Below are positions 17,061 through 25,707 of a DNA stretch of 64,000 bases, in pieces. The DNA is from Kordia antarctica. GTDB lineage: Bacteria > Bacteroidota > Bacteroidia > Flavobacteriales > Flavobacteriaceae. Under the pieces are notes generated by a model that did no database searches, was not told where the DNA came from, and saw nothing but the letters and a program-made list of their open reading frames with translations. The position numbers were made by a program, and so were the translations under genes. The number at the start of each line of letters is the position of its first letter. Within the stretch, counting starts at the first letter, position 1. Where the stretch lies: NCBI RefSeq assembly GCF_009901525.1, contig NZ_CP019288.1:2943501-3007500 (forward strand), written 5' to 3'.

Positions 17061-17888
17061 ATGGAAAAACTTAAAAAATACAATCAGAAATTATTAGCTG
17101 TTTTGGGAACATTAACGGTCATATTTTTAATCGTTCTACTCATCGGATTTATTTCTATGTTAATTATGGAAAGCCAAAGATATTCCCATTATGACTCGCA
17201 AGATGATGGAATTTTATCCGAAGAAAAGATTGAAGAATTACAGAAAGAAAACAAACGCGAGCAAGTTATTTCATATGAGACACCAAGATTAGTTGACACG
17301 TTACAGCAATTGTATATTATTCCTGTTTCGCAGAAATCTCTGGAAGAACAAGAAGATTTGAATTCAGGTTTGCTAAATATGTATTCAGCGGATTCATATA
17401 AAGAAAAGACCGATCTGAGATATTCTAAAAGCTATTACGGAAATTACAATAATATTTTAGTGCTTGATGAAAAAACCGGAAACACTCAAAAATTGTTCAC
17501 AGAGCGTGTAAATTTTAATAATATCCGAACGGTCTATTTTGAGGATGATATTTTTTTATTGTGCAAAGTAGCATCGAAAGATACTTTTAAAGATGGTGTA
17601 ATTAATTTAGTCGATTTTACCTCGTTGTATATCTATTCTTTCAATACTAAGAAACTTCAAAAAGTTGGAAATGGTGAATTGCCCGTTGCAGATTACAAAT
17701 TTATAAACAATAGCAAAGAATTGATAATTAGCTTTGGAATTGATAAAAATGGTAATGGGAAATATGAAGAATATCGTGAACCTTCAATATTAAAAAAATA
17801 TAATTTTCAAACAGAAACACTTACTGATATTATTGATTCAAAACTTCATAATGAGCTTCAAGAACTGCTTGAAGGTTCAACGAAATAA
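17061..17888 (+). CDS. Hypothetical single-pass membrane protein
   Basis: A 275-aa protein from ATG 17061 (an alternative ATG at 17037 adds eight residues). One TM helix near the N-terminus (LLAVLGTLTVIFLIVLLIGFISML) is followed by an acidic/charged stretch (EEKIEELQKENKREQ) and a largely beta domain. That domain contains YGNYNNILVLDEKTGNTQKLF, VNFNNIRTVYFEDDIFLLCKV and a DKNGNGKYEEYREPS loop resembling an EF-hand/thrombospondin-type Ca-binding turn. I do not recognise a family. The C-terminal domain resembles a few blades of a propeller-like sensor and is probably periplasmic. Confidence 0.65.
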   Translation: MEKLKKYNQKLLAVLGTLTVIFLIVLLIGFISMLIMESQRYSHYDSQDDGILSEEKIEELQKENKREQVISYETPRLVDTLQQLYIIPVSQKSLEEQEDLNSGLLNMYSADSYKEKTDLRYSKSYYGNYNNILVLDEKTGNTQKLFTERVNFNNIRTVYFEDDIFLLCKVASKDTFKDGVINLVDFTSLYIYSFNTKKLQKVGNGELPVADYKFINNSKELIISFGIDKNGNGKYEEYREPSILKKYNFQTETLTDIIDSKLHNELQELLEGSTK

Positions 17889-18120
17889 GTATAGATTCTG
17901 CCTGCGAGCGCGAGAAATATTCAACAAGAAATTAAAAAAAAGGCAATTAATACGCTAAAAACACAAAATTGACTTCCAAACATTAACAGCCTTTAACCTT
18001 TCATTATAAAATAATTAGGAGTTTATTGAGTTATCTTTATACCAACTAAGCAAACCAAAATTTATGATAAAAATATTTACATGACCAAGTAGGCATTTTA
18101 ATTTTTAAAAATTATAGATC

Positions 18121-18480
18121 ATGAAAAGATTCACATTTATATTTTTCGGTATCGCATTAGTTGTATTTTTAGCATACTCTTTCAAACCAGTAACTACGGT
18201 AAATTCGGATGATTGCGTATTGATTTCTGGCAAAATAGTTTCCATTGAAAAAGGAACATCAAATGATATTCAAATTCGATTGGAAAACGACAGTCATTAT
18301 TACTACATCAATCGCAGCTCAGAGAAAGGCGTAAATTTAGAACAATTAACTTCAAAAGTTTTAAATAAAACCGTTACTTTGTACTGCCCAAACCGATGGA
18401 CAATCGTCAATCCTGACGGAATTGTTCCGCATATTTCAAGAATGGAAAAAGGTACAACCATTGTTTACAGTGAGTTTTAA
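18121..18480 (+). CDS. Small hypothetical secreted/membrane-anchored protein
   Basis: A 119-aa protein with an N-terminal hydrophobic segment (FTFIFFGIALVVFLAYSF), either signal peptide or anchor. It is followed by a compact beta-rich domain (DDCVLISGKIVSIEKGTSNDI, DSHYYYINRSSEKGVNLEQL, KTVTLYCPNRWTIVNPDGIVPHISRMEKG). The arrangement suggests a small OB-like domain, but no family is recognised. It is the third gene interposed between ftsX and DUF3098; 232 bp of AT-rich DNA precedes it. Confidence 0.6.
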   Translation: MKRFTFIFFGIALVVFLAYSFKPVTTVNSDDCVLISGKIVSIEKGTSNDIQIRLENDSHYYYINRSSEKGVNLEQLTSKVLNKTVTLYCPNRWTIVNPDGIVPHISRMEKGTTIVYSEF

Positions 18481-18536
18481 AAAGCTTTTTTTTGATAATG
18501 ATATGTTTCGGTTGGGAATTGAAAATTTGAGCGTAC

Positions 18537-18815
18537 ATGAAAAATAAGAAGTCAGAAAGCACTAAAACTGCTCCAAAAAATACTCCGCAATCACAACCAG
18601 GATTTGTTTTCGGAAAGAAAAACTATCTCTTTATGATTATCGGATTGGCTGTTATTGCATTAGGTTTTATCCTAATGTCTGGTGGCGGAAGCGATGATCC
18701 AAACGTTTTTAACGAAGCTATTTTCAATGCTCAAAGAATCCATATTGCACCAATGTTAGTAATCGCAGGATTTGCCATTGAGATTTACGCAATATTATTG
18801 AATCCAGATTCCTAA
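18537..18815 (+). CDS. DUF3098 membrane protein
   Basis: A 92-aa protein with a charged N-terminus, the motif FVFGKKNYLFMIIGLAVIALGFILMSGGGSDDP (given here as residues ~23-55), IFNAQRIHIAPMLVIAGFAIEIYAIL and two TM helices. This matches DUF3098, conserved in Bacteroidota between ftsX and uppP. It starts 3 nt before uppP, so it is cotranscribed with it. Function unknown; the conserved neighbourhood suggests an envelope or division role. Confidence 0.9.
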   Translation: MKNKKSESTKTAPKNTPQSQPGFVFGKKNYLFMIIGLAVIALGFILMSGGGSDDPNVFNEAIFNAQRIHIAPMLVIAGFAIEIYAILLNPDS

Positions 18816-18818
18816 TTC

Positions 18819-19619
18819 ATGGACACAATTAATGCAATTATCCTTGGAATTATTCAAGGATTAACGGAGTTTCTACCAGTTTCTTCTAGCGGACACATTG
18901 AATTGGGAAAAGCCATTTTAGGTGTTGAACCCGAAGAAAACATCTTATTTACTGTCGTTGTACACTTTGCAACCGCATTGAGTACGATTGTAATTTTCAG
19001 AAAAGATATTTTAGAATTACTCAAAGGAATTTTTCAGTTTCAATGGAATGAAGAATCTAAATTTGCTGTAAAAGTCATTATTTCTATGATTCCTGCAGCA
19101 ATTGTTGGTGTTTATTTCGAAGAACAACTCGAAGCTTTATTCAAAGGAAACATTCTATTAGTTGGTTGCATGTTAATTGTCACGGCTATCTTACTCTACT
19201 TTGCCGATAAAGCCAAAAATACCATTAAAAAAGTCAGTTATTCAAATGCCGTTATCATCGGAATTGCACAAGCAATTGCCATGTTGCCTGGTATTTCGCG
19301 TTCGGGCGCAACGATTTCTACTTCGGTTTTGCTTGGAAATGATAAAACAAAAGCAGCACGTTTTTCATTCTTAATGGTAGTTCCGTTAATTTTTGGAAAA
19401 ATTGCTAAAGATATTTATGACGGTGAACTTTCGTTAGAAAGTACTCAGATCATTCCACTTTCAGCAGGATTTCTAGCCGCGTTTATCGCTGGATTATTTG
19501 CGTGTACTTGGATGATAAATCTTGTAAAGAAAAGTAAACTTATCTATTTCTCCATCTATTGTTTATTGGTTGGATTGATTGCAATTGGATTTGTAGGATA
19601 CCAAAATTTTCTACAATGA
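18819..19619 (+). CDS. uppP: Undecaprenyl-diphosphatase
   Basis: A 266-aa BacA/UppP integral membrane phosphatase that recycles undecaprenyl pyrophosphate to the monophosphate for peptidoglycan and polysaccharide synthesis. Both family signatures are present: GIIQGLTEFLPVSSSGHIEL (residues ~9-28) and LPGISRSGATISTSVLLG (~153-170). About seven to eight hydrophobic helices span the length, which is normal for the family. The stop overlaps the truB start by four bases (ATGA). Confidence 0.97.
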   Translation: MDTINAIILGIIQGLTEFLPVSSSGHIELGKAILGVEPEENILFTVVVHFATALSTIVIFRKDILELLKGIFQFQWNEESKFAVKVIISMIPAAIVGVYFEEQLEALFKGNILLVGCMLIVTAILLYFADKAKNTIKKVSYSNAVIIGIAQAIAMLPGISRSGATISTSVLLGNDKTKAARFSFLMVVPLIFGKIAKDIYDGELSLESTQIIPLSAGFLAAFIAGLFACTWMINLVKKSKLIYFSIYCLLVGLIAIGFVGYQNFLQ

Positions 19620-20311
19620 AAACAGTCGAAGAATATTTAGCAGGAGAAACTTTATTGATAGATAAACCGCTAACATGGTCTTCGTTTCAAGCGGTAAATA
19701 AAATAAAATTAGCGCTCAAATCACGCTTCAATTTACGAAAATTAAAAGTTGGTCATGCAGGAACGTTAGATCCATTAGCAACTGGATTATTAGTAGTTTG
19801 CATTGGAAAAGACACAAAGAAAATCACGAACTTTCAAGGTCAAAAAAAAGAATACACAGGAACTTTTACACTCGGAAGCACAACGTCTTCGTATGATTTA
19901 GAAACGGAAATTGATGAAACATTCCCGACAGATCATATTACGGAACGAATGATTTACATCACTAATTTAGATTTTTTTGGTGAAATAGATCAAGTGCCGC
20001 CTGTATTTTCTGCATTAAAAGTAGATGGACAACGCTCGTATAAATTGGCAAGAGCTGGCGAAGTTGTTGAAATTGATTCTCGAAAAGTTTTTATTCATGA
20101 ATTTGAAATTACCCGAATTGCACTTCCAGAAGTTGATTTCAAAGTAGTTTGTAGTAAAGGAACGTACATTCGTTCGCTTGCCTACGATTTTGGAAAAGCC
20201 TTAAATTCTGGCGCGCATCTTTCTGCGTTGCGTCGTACAAAAATTGGTGATTTTGATGTTGAAAACGCAATTACACCTGATTTTTTTGGTGATAGTTTGA
20301 GGGGAAATTAG
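19616..20311 (+). CDS. truB: tRNA pseudouridine(55) synthase
   Basis: A 231-aa TruB converting U55 of tRNA to pseudouridine. The catalytic Asp is in GHAGTLDPLATGLLVVCIGK (~residues 50-69). LLIDKPLTWSSFQAVNKIK, GTFTLGSTTSSYDLETE, PPVFSALKVDGQRSYKLAR and CSKGTYIRSLAYDFG are also present. The ATG at 19616 overlaps the uppP stop as ATGA; an upstream in-frame ATG at 19559 lies inside uppP and is not used. The C-terminal PUA domain is absent, as usual for short TruB forms. Confidence 0.96.
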   Translation: MKTVEEYLAGETLLIDKPLTWSSFQAVNKIKLALKSRFNLRKLKVGHAGTLDPLATGLLVVCIGKDTKKITNFQGQKKEYTGTFTLGSTTSSYDLETEIDETFPTDHITERMIYITNLDFFGEIDQVPPVFSALKVDGQRSYKLARAGEVVEIDSRKVFIHEFEITRIALPEVDFKVVCSKGTYIRSLAYDFGKALNSGAHLSALRRTKIGDFDVENAITPDFFGDSLRGN

Positions 20312-20395
20312 TTGTGAGAATTCAGATATTAGTATTGAGATTAGTCTCTTTTGGCTTCTCTTTATGTGAACTGAATCACACTTCGTTCAGCAGAA

Positions 20396-20442
20396 CGTCA
20401 GATTGAGTGAATTTGCAAAGCAAATTTGTATCGAAATCTACT
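20396..20442. repeat. Dispersed repeat CGTCAGATTGAGTGAATTTG
   Basis: About 46 bp with an internal hairpin AATTTGCAAAGCAAATT. An inverted homologue lies at 31470-31515, differing at a few positions. Confidence 0.75.
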
Positions 20443-20523
20443 TTGAAACCAAAAAAGGATCAAACCATTTTTCAATACTTCAATCCTTAATTTTTTTAAT
20501 GTTTAAATTATTTAATCTTTCAA

Positions 20524-21135
20524 TCAAATTAATTTCAACAAATCATCAACTGTATTTTGTCCTTTATCTTTATTATACCAAACTTGTAAATCTTCCTTAA
20601 ATTCTGGTGTTAATGTTCCGTGTTCGGCTTTGTAATCGTTTACGAGTTTCGTTGCTTTTGTAGGTCTCGGTCCCCAATCTCCAATCACGTTTCCTGAAGT
20701 ATTATCAATAGCAATTAACTTCGGAATCGATTTTCCTCCATTGGTTAAAAACTCGTTCATTAACGCTTCATTTTCATCTCTCAACACTACTTTTAATGTA
20801 ATATTATTGCTCAATTCGGCAACTTTATTAATTACTGGCATTGTTTGCGCAGCATCGCCACACCAACTTTCTGTCAATACCAACCATGTTACATCGCCAT
20901 GATACGATTTAATTTTTGCTATTGCTTCTTCGGTTAATTTTGTTGTTTTATCCAATCGCTTCATACGTCTATCATTCAACATAGAATAATTAGACAAATC
21001 TTCTGTTTGCTCTTCGCCTGTTGATTTTCCATCAGCGACTAAATTCTGAACTAAGGTTCTATATTCTTGATATGAAATTGCTTTCGTTAGACTTTCGTCA
21101 ATGATATTTTTTAATGTTGTATCTGTTATTGTCAT
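20524..21135 (-). CDS. Thioredoxin-family protein with single active-site Cys
   Basis: A 203-aa protein with a thioredoxin fold: WLVLTESWCGDAAQTMPVINKVAEL (residues ~85-109), ITLKVVLRDENEALMNEFL and the cis-Pro region SIPKLIAI. The active site reads WCGDA, i.e. CxxA not CxxC, so a disulfide reductase mechanism is not supported; a thiol/peroxiredoxin-like or binding role is possible. The N-terminal ~80 residues are helical and polar, and there is no signal peptide, so it is cytoplasmic. This form is common in Flavobacteriia and Firmicutes as an uncharacterised thioredoxin family protein. Confidence 0.85.
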   Translation of the reverse strand: MTITDTTLKNIIDESLTKAISYQEYRTLVQNLVADGKSTGEEQTEDLSNYSMLNDRRMKRLDKTTKLTEEAIAKIKSYHGDVTWLVLTESWCGDAAQTMPVINKVAELSNNITLKVVLRDENEALMNEFLTNGGKSIPKLIAIDNTSGNVIGDWGPRPTKATKLVNDYKAEHGTLTPEFKEDLQVWYNKDKGQNTVDDLLKLI

Positions 21136-21221
21136 TTCTTTAATTTTTACAAAAATTCAGTCGTAGTTTTATAAAAACCTTACGAATGCGAATTTTGATG
21201 GCTTACTTTGTCATTTGTCTT

Positions 21222-21229
21222 TAGCTTTG
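21222..21229 (+). promoter_or_regulatory. Promoter -7 box (TAGCTTTG) for tag
   Basis: TAGCTTTG fits TAnnTTTG, 67 nt upstream of the tag ATG at 21297. Confidence 0.4.
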
Positions 21230-21296
21230 TAAATTTACAAAACGACAAAAAACTAGGATATGATTTTTGTCATGAACTAATTAAAAACGAAAAACC

Positions 21297-21878
21297 ATGG
21301 ATTTTTTAGATAAAAAAAGATGTACTTGGTGCGGAAATGATCCTTTATATATTGCATATCACGATGAAGAATGGGGAAAACCAATTTATAATGATGATAC
21401 CTTGTTTGAGTTTTTAATTTTAGAGACGTTTCAAGCAGGTTTGAGTTGGATTACCATTCTGCGGAAGCGAGAAAATTTCCGAAAAGCATTTGATAATTTT
21501 GATTATAAAAAAATCGCGCAATACGGAGAAGATAAATACAATAGTTTACTTGAAGATGCTGGCATTATTCGAAATAAACTTAAAATAAAAGCAACTATTT
21601 CTAATGCACAAATGTTTATGAAAGTGCAAGAAGAATTTGGTAGTTTTTCCAACTATATCTGGGAATTTACCAACGGAAAACCGATTCAGAATGCTTTTAA
21701 AAAGAACGAAGATGTTCCTGCAACTACAGAATTATCAGATGCTTTAAGCAAAGATTTAAAGAAAAAAGGGTTTAAATTTATTGGTTCTACAGTAGTGTAC
21801 GCGCACATGCAAGCTACAGGAATGGTAAACGATCACACGACGGATTGTTTTCGGTATGAAGAAGTGAAAAAGATGTAA
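21297..21878 (+). CDS. tag: DNA-3-methyladenine glycosylase I
   Basis: A 193-aa Tag enzyme that excises 3-methyladenine in base-excision repair. The N-terminal Zn-ligand region is RCTWCGNDPLYIAYHDEEWG, followed by LILETFQAGLSWITILRKRENFRKAF. The C-terminal Zn ligands lie in VYAHMQATGMVNDHTTDCFRY. All family motifs are present and length is typical. It is monocistronic, between a divergent thioredoxin-like gene and a convergent aat gene. Confidence 0.97.
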   Translation: MDFLDKKRCTWCGNDPLYIAYHDEEWGKPIYNDDTLFEFLILETFQAGLSWITILRKRENFRKAFDNFDYKKIAQYGEDKYNSLLEDAGIIRNKLKIKATISNAQMFMKVQEEFGSFSNYIWEFTNGKPIQNAFKKNEDVPATTELSDALSKDLKKKGFKFIGSTVVYAHMQATGMVNDHTTDCFRYEEVKKM

Positions 21879-21932
21879 TTAAGCGTTTTTCAATGCTTTA
21901 ATTCTTCAGTCATTCAATCTTTTAATCCAAAA

Positions 21933-22562
21933 TCACAAATACGATAAAAACACTTCTCGTGGAACTTCATACGCGCCCAAACTTGCTAAGTGATTGGTGT
22001 GCATCTGACAATCGATGAGTTGACAACCAGTTGTTTTCAATTTTTCAACTAAGTGAATGAAACCATATTTACTCGCATTACTTTCTAAACTAAACATACT
22101 TTCGCCACAAAAAACATGTCCTAAATCGATTCCATAAACGCCGCCAACTAATTTTTCGTCACGCCAAACCTCAACGGAAGTTGCATAACCCATTTTATGA
22201 AGTTGTATGTACGCTTCTTCCATTTCAGTAGTAATCCAAGTGTCGTCTTGTCCTGGTCGTTGAATGATTGCGCATGCTTGTATGACACGTTCAAAAGCTG
22301 TATTGTAAGTTACTTTAAAAGTTTCCCGTCGCAACAATTGTTTCATGCTTTTGGATACTTTTAAATCTTCTGGAAACAATATCATTCGCGGATCTGGCGA
22401 CCACCAAATAATTGGTTCATCATGACTATACCAAGGGAAAATTCCGTTTTTGTATGCTAGCAATAAACGTTCAGGTTTCAAATCGCCACCAAATGCTAAA
22501 ATTCCTTCTGGGGAAGTTTCTTCAATTGGTGGAAACGCTATTTCATCTGTTAATAAATACAT
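21933..22562 (-). CDS. aat: Leucyl/phenylalanyl-tRNA--protein transferase
   Basis: A 209-aa Aat enzyme that adds Leu/Phe to N-terminal Lys/Arg of proteins for the N-degron pathway. Motifs: GILAFGGDLKPERLLLAYKNGIFPWY (start of the GNAT-like domain), WWSPDPRMILFP, VGGVYGIDLGHVFCGESMFS and LIDCQMHTNHLASLGA. Length is typical of the shorter bacterial forms. It lies 26 nt downstream of the AtoE-like transporter gene on the same strand, so the two are probably cotranscribed. Confidence 0.96.
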   Translation of the reverse strand: MYLLTDEIAFPPIEETSPEGILAFGGDLKPERLLLAYKNGIFPWYSHDEPIIWWSPDPRMILFPEDLKVSKSMKQLLRRETFKVTYNTAFERVIQACAIIQRPGQDDTWITTEMEEAYIQLHKMGYATSVEVWRDEKLVGGVYGIDLGHVFCGESMFSLESNASKYGFIHLVEKLKTTGCQLIDCQMHTNHLASLGAYEVPREVFLSYL

Positions 22563-22588
22563 GTAAAATACAGTTGTCTTTTATTTTT

Positions 22589-23980
22589 TTATAGCAATAA
22601 TAATCCTAAAATGTATACTGCCGAACCAACCAACATTAAAATTATAGTATACGGTAATATTTCTTTTGCTTTCAATTTTGTAATTGCTAATAGTGGCAAT
22701 GCCCAAAATGGTTGTAACATATTGGTAATTTGATCTCCGTACGCCAACGCCATAATTGCTTTTGGTAACGGAACGCCTAATTTTAGTGCAGATTCTATGA
22801 CTATTGGACCTTGTACTGCCCATTGTCCGCCGCCACTTGGCACAAAAATATTGACCAATCCTGAGCTGAAAAATGTAAATACTGGCAAGGTAGTTTCGGT
22901 GGCAACCGATACAAAACTATCTGAAATCATTCCGACCATTCCTGAACTTTTCATGATTCCCATAATTCCAAAATACAGTGGAAATTGTATTAATATTCCC
23001 GAAGTTCCTTTAATAGCTTCTTCCACAGCATTGAGAAAACTTTTGAAATTTCCGTGTAATATAATCGCCAAACCTAACATGAAAAAGTTCAGCATATTTG
23101 GTGTAATTTTTATTTCTGATAGCGAACTTAAATTGCCTGAATATTGAATGAAAAACGTCACTAATAACAAGATTCCAAATACACTAGCAAACCAAGGAGA
23201 ATAATCGAGTTTTTCTGCGCCTTCTAGGTCTTCTTTATTTTTTGTGTCAAATTTATACTTTGGTAGATTTAGTTTTGTTGGTTTCGCTCTTTTTGAAAGT
23301 ATGCTTAATGTAAACGGAATAACTACAAGTAAAATTCCGAATAATAACAAATTCCACCAACTGAATATCGTACTACTTGATGTGATGACTTCGGGAACTT
23401 TTCCAAATATATCTACACTCAAAATTCCATTCATCATATCCAATAAATGTCCTTCTTCTGCTACTTTTGAAGGTGCCGAACCGCTAATTCCGCCATGCCA
23501 AACCATTAAACCAACATAACCTGCCGCGCCAACTAACGGATAATTGATTGGTATTTGATGTTTTTGTGCGTGTTCGCCAACTTTTCTGGCTAGAATTGCG
23601 CCGAAAATTAAACCCAATCCCCAATTAAAAAAAGCTACTAACATCGTTGTTACGCTGACTAAAATAACTGCATTTGTTGTATTTGTTACCGATTTTGTAA
23701 TTGCTAGAATGATGGAATTGACAGGTTTACTCAACACCAAAACATGTCCTAAGACTAAAATTAGCATCATTTGATAGGCAAAAACTAATAAGCCTGAATT
23801 CCAAATTCCGTCTTCCCAAAATGATAATACTTCTATAAAATGACTCGCTGTAGTTTCTGTTACTGGTTTCGTGAAAAATGTAGCCAATGCAATGGTAATC
23901 AACGTTAGCAATACCGCAATGGTAAATGGCGAAGGCAAATATCGTTTAAAGATGGTTTCGATGGCTTTGGTAATTTGCAT
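22589..23980 (-). CDS. Short-chain fatty acid transporter, AtoE family
   Basis: A 463-aa multi-pass membrane protein of the AtoE/TIGR00366 family, presumed to import short-chain fatty acids such as acetoacetate or butyrate. About 11 hydrophobic helices can be seen. Conserved pieces include SFWEDGIWNSGLLVFAYQM, FFNWGLGLIFGAILARKV, YVGLMVWHGGISGSAPSKVAE and VNIFVPSGGGQWAVQGPIV, where the GGG loop is a family hallmark. There is no beta-oxidation gene nearby to specify the substrate. Tandem TTATTCG repeats lie just upstream of the start. Confidence 0.88.
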   Translation of the reverse strand: MQITKAIETIFKRYLPSPFTIAVLLTLITIALATFFTKPVTETTASHFIEVLSFWEDGIWNSGLLVFAYQMMLILVLGHVLVLSKPVNSIILAITKSVTNTTNAVILVSVTTMLVAFFNWGLGLIFGAILARKVGEHAQKHQIPINYPLVGAAGYVGLMVWHGGISGSAPSKVAEEGHLLDMMNGILSVDIFGKVPEVITSSSTIFSWWNLLLFGILLVVIPFTLSILSKRAKPTKLNLPKYKFDTKNKEDLEGAEKLDYSPWFASVFGILLLVTFFIQYSGNLSSLSEIKITPNMLNFFMLGLAIILHGNFKSFLNAVEEAIKGTSGILIQFPLYFGIMGIMKSSGMVGMISDSFVSVATETTLPVFTFFSSGLVNIFVPSGGGQWAVQGPIVIESALKLGVPLPKAIMALAYGDQITNMLQPFWALPLLAITKLKAKEILPYTIILMLVGSAVYILGLLLL

Positions 23981-23995
23981 GGTTGGTTTTTGTTG

Positions 23996-24027
23996 ATTCG
24001 TTATTCGTTATTCGTTATTCGTTATTC
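23996..24027. repeat. Tandem heptamer TTATTCG, ~4.5 copies
   Basis: Four and a half TTCGTTA/TTATTCG units, 16 bp upstream of the AtoE-like gene. A variable copy number could affect its expression. Confidence 0.8.
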
Positions 24028-24080
24028 AAAAATACTTTTTCTTAAGACAAAAACGTCACTTCGAGTAAATTTGAGAACAA

Positions 24081-24111
24081 AAAAACCTCATAACAATTGC
24101 TATGAGGTTTT
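24081..24111. terminator. Intrinsic terminator / hairpin
   Basis: AAAACCTCATA-N~8-TATGAGGTTTT, an 11-bp stem with A- and T-rich flanks, downstream of the DUF3127 gene on the minus strand and upstream of the transporter. Confidence 0.65.
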
Positions 24112-24126
24112 ACGTATTGCTACAGC

Positions 24127-24150
24127 ATCTCGACTGCGCTCGATGTGACA
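24127..24150. repeat. Dispersed repeat CTCGACTGCGCTCGATGTGAC
   Basis: Intergenic copy of the repeat found inside leuS at 13385-13411; 19 of 21 core positions are the same by eye. Confidence 0.75.
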
Positions 24151-24192
24151 CACTCAATTTGCTAGTATATAATTATATGTTATTGATTTTTC

Positions 24193-24576
24193 TTAAAAAG
24201 GCAAATCGTCATGATCTTCTTCTTTGAAATCGCTTGCAGGCTCAAAAGCATCTGCTGGTGGAACTGGCGGCATTCCTCCTGCTGCTCCAGCATTTTCTTG
24301 TTGTGCCATTTCAATTCTCCAACCTTGAATAGAGTTGAAATATTTTGTTTCTCCTTGCGGATTTACCCATTCTCTACCACGCAGATTGATACTGATTTTT
24401 ACAGCTTGTCCAACATTAAAGTTGTTTAACAAGTCTACTTTGTCTTGTACAAATTCCACCATAATGTGTTGTGGATATTGCTCTTCTGTTGTTACGACAA
24501 CTTCACGCTTTCTAAACCCATTGTTTCCAAACGTTTGAGTTTCTCCGATCATTTTTACTTTTCCTTGTACTTCCAT
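24193..24576 (-). CDS. DUF3127 domain protein
   Basis: A 127-aa protein: EVQGKVKMIGETQTFGNNGFRKREVVV, IMVEFVQDKVDLLNNFNVGQAVKISINLRGREWVNPQGETKYFNSIQGWRIE, here summarised as the N-terminal OB-like DUF3127 domain. A Gly/Pro-rich linker and an acidic tail ending in DDLPF follow. The acidic tail ending in an aromatic residue is reminiscent of SSB C-termini, which suggests a nucleic-acid or protein-hub role (inference). The start at 24576 is chosen because the upstream ATG at 24606 lies inside the flavin reductase gene, which ends 5 nt earlier. Confidence 0.88.
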   Translation of the reverse strand: MEVQGKVKMIGETQTFGNNGFRKREVVVTTEEQYPQHIMVEFVQDKVDLLNNFNVGQAVKISINLRGREWVNPQGETKYFNSIQGWRIEMAQQENAGAAGGMPPVPPADAFEPASDFKEEDHDDLPF

Positions 24577-24581
24577 GTTGT

Positions 24582-25442
24582 TTATTTTACTAATAATATT
24601 TTCCAAGCAGTCTTGACATCTCCTTTTGCAAGAAATTCTTGTGCTAGTTTATGATTTGTTTCTGGTAGTTCTGAAATTGTAATTTCAGTTGTATTTTTAA
24701 ATTCTTGAATTTCTTCAGATGAAGGCAATTGTTCTACGTTTCCTAAAATTCCAAGATCGTTTCCTGTTAGTATGTTGCTTGTGCGAATGTTTGCTGGAAT
24801 TTGATCTACACCAATTCCCAAGGTAGCAATTGGTTTCGGAATTTCAAAAAATCCGTCACGCGCTCTGCTGTAAAAACTTCCGCCTGCTCTGGCAACTAAG
24901 TCAATTTTATAATGATCAATCGTTCCATTTTCGTTTAAAATGTCTTCATTAATGTGTAATTTGACAACTTCACAAATGATTAAGTTTCCCGCGCCACCTT
25001 CATTTCCTAAAGAAACAACTTCGTTCACTTTGCATTCAAATTGCACTGGCGATTCAGCAACTCGAAACGGTTTTACTTTGTCAGAAGCAAGCATTGTTAA
25101 GCCCGCTTTTTCAAACTCGTTTACGCCTTCTGCATATTCTGTACTACTGAGCGACATTTGTTGTACAATATCATAATTTACCACATTGATCACGACTTCT
25201 TTCGTTGCAATTGCATTTTCAAGTGTGTGTTTTGTGGTATTATTTTTAACTCTTCGCGCAGGCGAAAATATCATGATTGGCGGATTGGCACTAAATACAT
25301 TAAAAAAGCTAAACGGAGATAGGTTTGAATTTCCTTCTGCATCAATCGTACTTGCAAACGCTATTGGTCTTGGCGCTACTGCACCTAGCAAATACCCGTG
25401 TAATTTAGCCGTAGGAATTTCTTTCGGATCTATCGATAACAT
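24582..25442 (-). CDS. Flavin reductase family protein
   Basis: A 286-aa FMN-binding split-barrel protein of the flavin reductase-like family. PRPIAFASTIDAEGNSNLSPFSFFNVFSANPP (residues ~25-55) is the FMN-binding signature. VVINVVNYDIVQQM and VQFECKVNEVVSLGNEGGAGNLIICEVVKLHI follow, then a C-terminal extension with ARAGGSFYSRARDGFFEIPKP. It may reduce FMN/FAD for a partner oxygenase, but no partner is seen in the window. The pair with a downstream DUF3127 gene (5-nt gap) is a recurring Flavobacteriia arrangement. Confidence 0.9.
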   Translation of the reverse strand: MLSIDPKEIPTAKLHGYLLGAVAPRPIAFASTIDAEGNSNLSPFSFFNVFSANPPIMIFSPARRVKNNTTKHTLENAIATKEVVINVVNYDIVQQMSLSSTEYAEGVNEFEKAGLTMLASDKVKPFRVAESPVQFECKVNEVVSLGNEGGAGNLIICEVVKLHINEDILNENGTIDHYKIDLVARAGGSFYSRARDGFFEIPKPIATLGIGVDQIPANIRTSNILTGNDLGILGNVEQLPSSEEIQEFKNTTEITISELPETNHKLAQEFLAKGDVKTAWKILLVK

Positions 25443-25573
25443 TATACTATTTTTAGTGCGACAAAATTAGTGTAAAAAAGCGGAGATCACAACTTAAATT
25501 TGTGAACGTCGATTATTGTTCATAAGCGTAGTGTTTCATTCCGAATCGCACCTAATTCTACTTTGATAATGAG

Positions 25574-25599
25574 AAGCTGAATCAAGTTTAGCTGGACGT
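25574..25599. repeat. Degenerate half-copy of CTGAATCAAGTTCAG repeat
   Basis: GCTGAATCAAGTTTAGCTGG matches the right arm of the paired elements at 7850 and 8477; the left arm at ~25540 (CATTCCGAATCGCAC) is strongly diverged. Confidence 0.55.
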
Positions 25600-25707
25600 T
25601 TGTAAGTATGTTTTAGACAATCTTATGATCAATTCTTTTTTACATCTTTTCGTTTAAACAATAAAACTGTAACTTTTCGTTTATATTAGTGTTTTCAAAG
25701 AATTTTT

